From contig AP031358.1 in the NCBI GenBank assembly GCA_037833965.1, forward strand, positions 20,716,001-20,780,000: a stretch of DNA of 64,000 nucleotides. The letters are read 5' to 3'. Source of the DNA: Marchantia polymorpha subsp. ruderalis. Lineage: Eukaryota > Streptophyta > Marchantiopsida > Marchantiales > Marchantiaceae. A model generated the notes under the pieces. The model ran no database searches, was not told the origin of the DNA, and saw nothing but the letters and a program-made list of their open reading frames with translations. Both the position numbers and the translations under genes were made by a program. Below, one piece after another: positions 56,401 to 64,000 of this stretch. Position 1 is the stretch's first letter. Every line of letters starts with the position of its first letter.

Positions 56401-56931
56401 CAATTCGCAACCCTCCATTATCAATTTTGTCGCGCTAGAGGAATTCAGAATTCTCCCCAGCTGTAAACTCCAGCTCTCCACTTCCGCATCTGAACTCCAC
56501 TTCATCTCCTCAACGTATATCGCTCGTAGATTGGTGCTAGACATGAATCCTCTGAAAACTATCTCCCACTCGCTTGCCGTCAACCTCGATATATCTCCGC
56601 CACAAATAACTCCCAGTCGGAGATACTCAAAGGTGTTGCAGTTGCCGATTGCCTCCAGCACTCGAAGGCGCACTTGGCTTCGCCACCCTGTGATCGTCGA
56701 AATCAATTCACCATCCGGAAAGAACTCTCGTAATTCTGGCTTGCTTACATCGGGAACTACCCACAAAGGCTGGCCTTTGCCTTCCAGACGCCGTAGAAGG
56801 GCCTGGACAGCGGACGGAAGCTCCGGTTCCTCGTCTGTCTCCCTCACATCAGGTTTCTCTGGTTCCCCGTATACGGAGGCCATCGCATGTTCAGCAGCGT
56901 CACTGACGAGGGAAGCACCTGCACCTTCCAT
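52068..56931 (-). CDS. LRR-Roc-COR (ROCO) GTPase, TORNADO1-like, copy 2 (about 1443 aa, three exons)
   Basis: This is the tandem paralogue of 29199-34065, at an offset of 22,869 bp. Exons are 56931-55206, 54849-53618 and 53441-52068, with the same GT-AG sites and phases. The introns are nearly identical to copy 1, with about three changes seen in intron 1. P-loop GSPLAG|KT, WDLAGQ and THKDK are all intact, so both copies look functional. The LRR exon differs strongly from copy 1 while the Roc-COR exons do not. The gene keeps the same orientation and flanks as copy 1. Confidence 0.88.
53618..54849 (-). CDS. ROCO copy 2, exon 2: Roc GTPase and N-terminal COR
   Basis: Same boundaries and motifs as copy 1 exon 2. 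Changes seen are conservative or surface-type: I to V before PYSSLEW, Q to K before KHIFEIL, FK to SQ in the LWSFKTF segment, and I to V in FIGIRI. The exon is complete. Confidence 0.86.
55206..56931 (-). CDS. ROCO copy 2, exon 1: LRR domain
   Basis: This exon encodes residues 1-576. The repeat framework is the same as in copy 1, but the exposed strand residues differ. Examples: LIMEGCELS replaces LTIWRCGLS, LVLRNAWED replaces LVLWSAWED, LHLYKMDGL replaces LILVRMDGL, VILGHLRMS replaces VNLWDLRMS, and LSLMLTKIEE replaces LSLINSKIEE. Small in-frame indels (1-3 codons) occur near residues 57, 130, 365 and 390. No stop or frameshift was seen. Confidence 0.86.
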
Positions 56932-57721
56932 TCTCTCCTCCACTCTCACAGAGAAAGAAACGTTTGCTGCTTGACACGCGCGGGCGAAATGTACAAGAGT
57001 CACTTCCAAGAGGCTCTCTCCTCCTCGAGCCGCAAGCCCGGCTCACCAGAACAAAACTGAACTGTCCGTCGCAGAGTCACAACTTGTGTGTAGTGTGTGT
57101 AGTGCGCGATGGTCACGAGAGTTCTTGCGCGGTGCTACAGGAGTGACACAGAGATTACTCCGAGCATCGGATCAAGAGCAATGATCACGAAAGGAGTAAG
57201 ATTGAACAAAGTGGAAGTTGGAGGTTGCTCAAATTCACTGCAGCGCAGGACAGCCGATGTGAATCAAAATGATCGCAGACAACCAGGATTCTGGTTCCTA
57301 GAGCGTGTGCGTGAATCTATCCGGACGTAAACCTGTTGTGAACTGGAACAGAGAAATGTGTATGATGTGCACTTGTAACTGAACTCGAACTCAGTGGAAA
57401 AGTTGATAGCTCTGGAGGAGAATTTGAAATATACAGAAGACTGGTTCGTAGCAAAGATGGTGAGATGAGGACGCAGAATGTGTTGGAATGAATGGAAGCT
57501 CAGTATCTCAGACTTGAAGAACTTTGCATTGTGTAAAGCTGTAGGTACAATTGGAGTAAGAGAATGCGAATCTAGTTGCATCGAGACCCACGGGAAGATG
57601 GGTAGGTCGTGAAAAACACATGCAGCGTCTTCAATCAGATCTTGTCATCGAATCGTGTGAGAGATCGAGGTAACGACAACATGCCAACACAACAAGCCTG
57701 CTCCTCCACCCTCGATGTGAT
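56932..57721. repeat. Block delta' (unit 2): 5' flank of ROCO copy 2
   Basis: Counterpart of 34066-34848. It has an extra GTGTGTA-type repeat near 57090. Likely promoter and 5' UTR region. Confidence 0.55.
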
Positions 57722-60700
57722 TGGAAAATGTCCTTAGACGGTCAGGATAAATCTTGACTTTGTTGTGCAAGCTAACAGGGTATGTGAGTCAATGATTTAA
57801 AGTGCTGATACACTCTCTGTCGTCACGCAAGCAAGTGGATGTATTTTGACAACTGAGTGGCACATGGTTAGTCAACTCGGAGGACAAATCCTGTTGTACT
57901 TTTTTCTTGCTTTGAGGATCGGCACAGTGTTCTACATTACTCTATACAACTTGTAGGTTCAGATAAAACAAATCAACTTTTTGGGAGTTTGCTAAAAAAT
58001 ATGTCAAATTACTGTGTACAGCGTATACCACTACTCGAGGTTCTCAACTGCTCGTATAATTTTTCACTCTACCCAAGAAAGTGAAGATGCTGGGTTGGCC
58101 AATTTTGATACTCTGTGTGGGACCTTAGATAACAAGTACAACACACAGAGGACAATAACTCAACTGCACAGTCAATTAGAATCTCTTCTTTTTGAACAAG
58201 CAATGCTATCCGACCCTTAGGTCACTTGAATATGTAATACTCCTTCGTCTTCATCCTTTGGATTCGGAATCTGATGCCCACGAGAAAGTAACGTTGAACT
58301 CAGAAATCTGTATATGCCGTTTGGGGTTTCTTTAGTCCAACCGACGCGCATGCGTGCGAACGAAGATTTTGAAATTAAACTACTCCGTTTGTTGTCATCT
58401 TCTGCAAATCCTACACTTTACTCCAAGAGCATGAGCTGTCTACTAGATTGCTTTTCAGTTCTATCGGGAATCATAAAGTATCCTGTCCGGCTACATTTTC
58501 GGGGTGAATTATCAACTTGCTGGTAGGAGAACAATAAAAATTACTCAGAATTGCAGATATTAGCACCAATTACTATATTGAGGGTTGAATAAAGATAGCT
58601 GTTCAGAATGCTCTGAAATACGTACAATCGCAAAACTCTGTTTCACCAGCAACTCGAAAGCAGATCCGACTGATGTCTTGATGCTGGCTACTCTGGAATG
58701 CAGGTTACGGGGTCTTTGGAAAATTATTCACCATGTGGGTAAAATTACAGCGCTTTGACGCTGCTGAGTTGGATTAAATTCAATCTCGAAACTTGTCTCG
58801 TTGTAACAGCGAGAGAAGAAGTTTCGGTACAGCATCCTAGATATTCCAGTGACTATTCAGTGTACAAATAACTGTACCGCCTTGAGTCACGTGGAGGTCG
58901 GAGATGCCCGCGATGAAAGAATCCAGGAACGAGTCACAGTCGATATCACGTCATGCACTAGTATTCAGAGTTGTGGTGACTCATGTGCAGCACTGGAGTT
59001 GCACAAGTCTGAGGAGCTCTGCGTTCTCTAATCGGAACTTCATAAACCCGAATTGTCCATGAACCCTATTTTTCCACACGGTTTCGGACCATGACCGTTG
59101 TCAGTTCGTCCCTTGGACTATCCATGTTATGGCCAAATAGTTCATAAGCCCAGTCACTGAAACGGTGGATTTGTTCCTCTTTGACTTAATCATTTCCGAT
59201 GCTTTTGTCTGATTTGGGTAGTTTAGATTCACCCTTGCTTGCCTGAAAAACGAAAAGCAAAATAGAAACGGGCTAGTTAGCTTGGCATACAACCATATTT
59301 TATCGGGGCATGCCATCCACTATAACAAACTTGCTACATTTTTTGAAGGAGAACCGAGAGTCAGGATATTCTGTTGCACATTTCTTCACTGGTTCACTTA
59401 GGCTTCGGAGCAATTTCCAGCAAGAAGTTCATGGCATAAGCTTCACCTTCACGATACTACCTTTAACCTGCATGGTCTTTCAGGATCATCTACAGGGAAG
59501 ATTCCCAGGAAAGCAAAATGGACCCAACCCTGTGGAAAGACGTGTATGTTAACCATTTCCACTTTCCCAGCTTGTGCCCTTGTCCACAATCAGACCAGTG
59601 TGGATGAACTCCTGCAGTAAGTGGTGAACAATAAGTGGTAATGGGTGATTTCCTCCAAATACTCAAGTGGGCAGTACTTCCTCGAAGCTTAATAGTCATT
59701 TATACACATACTTTGTTATCGGCCAAGGGAGTGCAGACAGTGTGTTAATTTGAAAAAGATGGAACAATAGCAAGGTGGAATAACTTCGAGATAATTCAAG
59801 ACCCAAAGTGGGGTTCATCTTGAATCGACTAGTTTTTCTAGCAATCGACTATGGCTAGTAAGCACAAGGTCGATGAGCCTATCATTAAACTTGTCAACAT
59901 GTACGCTCTGATCAGAAATGTAATTCTAGGTAATAGAACATATCATTCCATTACCTAGAATTCAATGTTTGATCAGTACTATTAGGTGATGGAACAGGTG
60001 CCACATAAATAGACAATGACAACACTCACCTAAGACACCATATGAAGCATCTATCAAAGAGCCTGTTGAGGATCAGTTCTAGGTGGATGGTGAGAATGTC
60101 ACCACTTGTGGCCGAAAGCATGACTTTCGATAACGAGGGAGTCCAGGTGTCGAAGATTTTAGAAAATCCCTCCAAAGAGGAGAACAGGAGCTAACGCGAT
60201 AGCTCTTCAGGTGTCGACCCTCGAGGAATTATAGGCTTCAGATGAAGGTCACAAAGCACCTTCTTAAGCCATCCCATGTACTAACATAATGTCTGAAATG
60301 ATAGAGAACATGAAGATGAACACTTTTTCCAACTATGAACGTTGAATCCAAAGTATGTACGGTAGTCTCCTGGCTAAGTATGCACTTCTCTCCTGGAAGG
60401 ATTGTGAGTACTTTATCCGGGAGCTGCTTACGTAAGCGAATTATTTCTTAATAGAAATCGGAGAAGTTATTGAAATTGTCAGACAATCGCTAGGAGAACC
60501 TGGATATCCATTAGCTTTATTTACATATTATGCTGCAATATATGTATATATAAATATAAATATATATAATCCTATATTCGTTCCGATGAACGAATAACTA
60601 TCGAGGTTCTCCTATCTTCAACTGAGTCATAGGAAAAAGTTTTCAACAATAATTTGTGAATTTATGAGAGATTCAGAAATAATTTTTAGAGATCTTTCTG

Positions 60701-60975
60701 AGTTTTAAAAAATGATAAACTTTTTACAGAAACTACCTAAGCAAATCTTCAAATTTATTATGAAACAACTTATAATGAGTCGAATCACTTCTTGATATTT
60801 TGATTAGATGGTAAACTCAAGGAAAACAAAAAGTAAACTTCTAAATGAGTGATGATTTGATATAAGTTGAGCAACACATATCCTCCCTTTTACCGGAAGC
60901 ATCGATATTTCCAGCAAAAGGCTCTAACTTGCTAGGAGGATGTTAATGAAGCAGCTTTCAAAAATGTTTGAGACA
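57722..60975. repeat. Block beta' (unit 2), noncoding
   Basis: Counterpart of 34849-38108. The AT tract here is interrupted (about 60536-60568). No supportable gene. Confidence 0.7.
59908..59976. repeat. 69-bp imperfect inverted repeat, beta' of unit 2
   Basis: 31-nt arms with a few mismatches and a 7-nt loop CATATCA. Confidence 0.75.
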
Positions 60976-63089
60976 AGAGGGAGCAAATCCAAAAGAAACA
61001 ATGTTTAATGTCTCATGAAACTAAATAGAATTTTTTTTCAATACTGTTTATTGTTTTATTGAGTTTGAAATGCGATATTTTTAGATTGTTGGCATGCGTA
61101 TGGCCAATTTTTCTATTCTGCCATATGCCAAGACAAAAAGTATTGTATTTAGTTTATCGACTTCAATTAGATCAATCACAAGGCGATGAGGGTTGCAAAA
61201 GGTGATGCAAAAAACTTCAGACTACCTCTTAATATTTGTTGACTATATATTTTATTTCAAATTGAATAAATGTTGATGCTCATTTTTGGAAAAAATTATG
61301 CACACTTACCCGGTATGCCTACTTAACCTGGACGTTACTGTACCAGTTTAGAACCATGAGTAACCTGACTAGATGGAAAATCTTCAACCCTTGATAATGG
61401 TACTCTGATTGTAAGCGACGAGGCTAACATGGTTAACAATTTGACTGCAATAGTGTTTCCATTCTTGCACCAAAGTGTGCACAATCATGTTGGCGATGGA
61501 GGTAACGACAACATGCCAATATATGAAGCGTGTTCTTCCACTCATGCGTATGATTGGACAATGTTTTTGAAAAGTAAGAAAAAATCTTGACTTTGTTGTG
61601 CCAGCCAACACAATACGTTAGTGAAGGGATCACTTTGCTGATAAAATCTATGTAGGCAGCGTGACTACTGAGATTTCAAACGTCACCTTCCTGGAATCTT
61701 TGATATATTCAAGCAAGTGGATGTATTTTGACAACTGAGTGTCACATGGGTTATCAGCTCGGAGGACAGAGCATGTTTTGCTTTTCCTTGCTTTGACGAA
61801 CGGTACATGAGTCTACATTACTCTGCATGTCAAAACTTTGACGGAAATCAGATTCCGTCCGTGCTAAGAGCACTCCTCCTTGTTTACCACTTACTATAGA
61901 GCACGATTGAACGAGCATGATACTTGCTAAGGTCAAAGTCTGTTTACGTGGTAAGAATTTCCCTGATTGTCCAGATTGTGATTATGTTACGGAGGTAGGT
62001 GTAAGATGCTCACTGGTGACTGAACTGAATGGTCAACGTGGTGAACATGTGTTGTATACATAAGATGAAAAAACCTTCAGATGAAGATCTTGTTTGAAGT
62101 CTAAATAATAAGACAAACTGACATGGAAACACAAATATATGGTATACATCAACTTAAATGTAACAAGTCACATACTGCAACTTATGCAATCGTATGTTCA
62201 AACTTGAAAAATGAAAAAATAATGTCCATTACTTCATTGAAAAGATCGTTGAAACGCAATCGTGTAATTTCATGTTTCTAGTTCTCTCTCTCTCTTGTGT
62301 AAAGCATGTCACATATATTTTTGTTACAAAATTAGAAGCTGTGATTAAATAACCGTGTATCAAATGTCTATATTGATTTGCATCCTTATTTGATGATACC
62401 TCAAATTTCAAAATGTTCAGTAGTAAACAAGCTCGAGTAATTCAAATCTCACAGGAGAAAAAATAATGAAAGTTACACTTTCACATTACTCAAAAAGATT
62501 CTTGATTGCTTAAAACATTGACTCTACAATCTTTCGTTTGTCTTAATATTTTTTAAACTTTTGTGGATTTGTTTCTTGGGATTCTCTTGATTCAAGGTCC
62601 ATTGCTGAACTTGTTTGTTTTTTGGTACATCACAAATCCAAATTACTGTCCCACAAAACAAAGAAATTTCAGGCAAGGTTCTTTTTTTACTGTAAGACAA
62701 AAAGAAGAAAAGAACTGACGAAAAGAGGAAAAAACTGACAAGGCTTTGTCATTCAGAAGAAAGTTAATATATTGGATTTCTTTTGCATGGACTCCGGGAT
62801 GGTCTCCGAGGGAAAGGACTCGAGTAACGAGTCAGAGTCCAGCAGTCGATATCACCTCATGCAGTAGTATTCAAAGTTGTGCTGACTCATCTGCAACTCG
62901 AGTTCACCGTGCGCCACCTGCACAAGTCGGAGTACCTCGGCATCGGCGTTCTCAAATCAAAACTTTCTAAATCTTGTGGAATGATCGCCACTGTTTCTAA
63001 TTGTCCATGCACCTTATTTTCCAGACGGATGCACACCATATCTTGTGTCAGGTTGTTCCTGGACTATTCCTGCTGTGGCCAAATAGTCC
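60976..63089. repeat. Blocks alpha and epsilon (unit 2/3 junction), noncoding
   Basis: Counterpart of 38109-40408, more diverged and with a deletion near 61830. No supportable gene. Confidence 0.65.
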
Positions 63090-64000
63090 ATTGGAAAATG
63101 TCCTTAGACGGTCAGGATAAATCTTGACTTTGTTGTACAAGTGAACAGGGTATGTGAGTCAATGATTTAATGTGCTGATACACACGCTGTCGTCACGCAA
63201 GCAAGTGGATGTATTCTGACAACTGAGTGGCACATGGGTAGTCAACTCGGAGGAAAAATCCTGTTTTACTGTTTTCTTTCTTTGAGGATCGGCACAGTAT
63301 TCTACATTACTCTATACTCGTAGGTTCAGATCAAACAAATCAACTTTTTGGGAGTGCACTAAAAAATATGTCAAATAACTGTGTACAGCGTATACGACTA
63401 CTCGAGGTTCTCACCTGCTCGTATAATTGTTCACTCTCCCCAAGAAAGTGAAGATGTTGGGCTGGCTAATTTTGATTCTCTGTGTGGGACCTTATATAAC
63501 AAGTACAGCGCACAGGACACTGACTCGATTGCATAATCAATTAGAATCAGGCCACTTTCTTTTCTTTTCGAACAAGCAAAGTAGAGAAGAATCACGCCAC
63601 TTTCTCTTCTTTTTGCACGCGCAATGCTATCCTACCCCCAGGTCTTTTGAATATGTAATCCTCCTTCGTCTTGATCCTTCGGATTCGGGATCTGATTCCC
63701 ACGACGGTAACGTTGGACTCAGAATTCTGTATATGCCGTTTGGGGTTTCTTTAGTCCAACCGACGCGCATGCGTGCGAACCAAGTTTTCAGAATTAAAGT
63801 ATTCAGTTTGTTGTCATCTTCTGCAAATCGTACACAATCCTCCACAGAGCATGAGCGTCTACCAGATTGCATTGCAGGTCTATCGGGGAATTATAAAGTA
63901 TCCTGTCCGGCTATATTTTCGGGGGAGAATTATCAATTTGCTGGTAGAAGAACAATAAAAAGTAATCAGAATTGCAGAGATGAGCACAAGTACTATATTG
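61263..64000. repeat. Tandem unit 3, partial
   Basis: This starts the third unit: 61323 aligns with position 61 and 63773 with 2690. It has lost a segment matching about 610-760 of unit 1 (junction near 61830). It shows that the array continues to the right. Confidence 0.88.
63090..64000. repeat. Block beta (unit 3), cut by the window end
   Basis: Counterpart of 2008-2920. No supportable gene. Confidence 0.65.

Larger units (their letters stand above)
38402..61262. repeat. Tandem unit 2 (about 22.86 kb)
   Basis: The full unit holds blocks alpha, epsilon, beta, alpha', gamma, zeta, dead ROCO fragment, delta, gamma', intact ROCO, delta' and beta'. It lacks the retrotransposon. The empty site is at 43770-43774 (GACAA). 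Confidence 0.9.

Overview
The window is nuclear DNA of a land plant, most likely a non-seed plant such as a moss, liverwort or lycophyte. The grounds are intron-bearing genes with GT-AG junctions, a plant-type Ty3/gypsy retrotransposon primed by tRNA-Asp, and LRR-Roc-COR (ROCO, TORNADO1-like) genes in tandem. I cannot name the species. No tRNA, rRNA, CRISPR array or bacterial feature was seen. All convincing coding sequence lies on the minus strand.

Layout. The window is a head-to-tail tandem array with a period of about 22.86 kb. Unit 1 is 1-38401 (including a 15.5 kb transposon insertion), unit 2 is about 38402-61262, and the start of unit 3 runs from about 61263 to 64000. Each unit carries one intact ROCO gene (34065-29199 and 56931-52068). 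Each also carries one dead 5' fragment of a second ROCO gene (26781-26315 and 49650-49193), and AT-rich noncoding blocks that recur within the unit. I call these blocks alpha, beta, gamma, delta, epsilon and zeta. The 22.86 kb unit therefore looks like an older, shorter duplication that was amplified again recently.

ROCO genes. Three exons encode about 1444 and 1443 residues. Exon 1 holds an RI-type LRR domain and the first half of the GTPase P-loop. Exon 2 holds the rest of the Roc GTPase and the start of COR. Exon 3 holds the end of COR, a coiled-coil segment and a C-terminal Cys pair. The two copies are almost identical in exons 2 and 3 (about 1-2% of residues differ). In exon 1 about 15% of residues differ, mostly at the exposed positions of the LRR beta strands. 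This is the pattern expected of a recognition receptor under diversifying selection, and it is the most interesting biological signal here.

Retrotransposon. A complete, very young Ty3/gypsy element lies at 5555-21082 on the minus strand, with a GATAA target duplication. Its LTRs are 4,869 bp each, and I saw only two differences between them. Gag-protease and RT-RNase H-integrase are in the same frame, separated by one amber codon in the context TAG-CAA-CTA, which matches the CARYYA stop-codon readthrough signal of plant RNA viruses. Each LTR carries an intact 851-codon ORF for an unrecognised coiled-coil protein, so the element has two copies of an accessory gene inside its LTRs. The matching site in unit 2 is empty, so the insertion either followed the duplication or occurred on one copy only.

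The remaining sequence is noncoding or decayed. Short ORFs there are mostly not supported.
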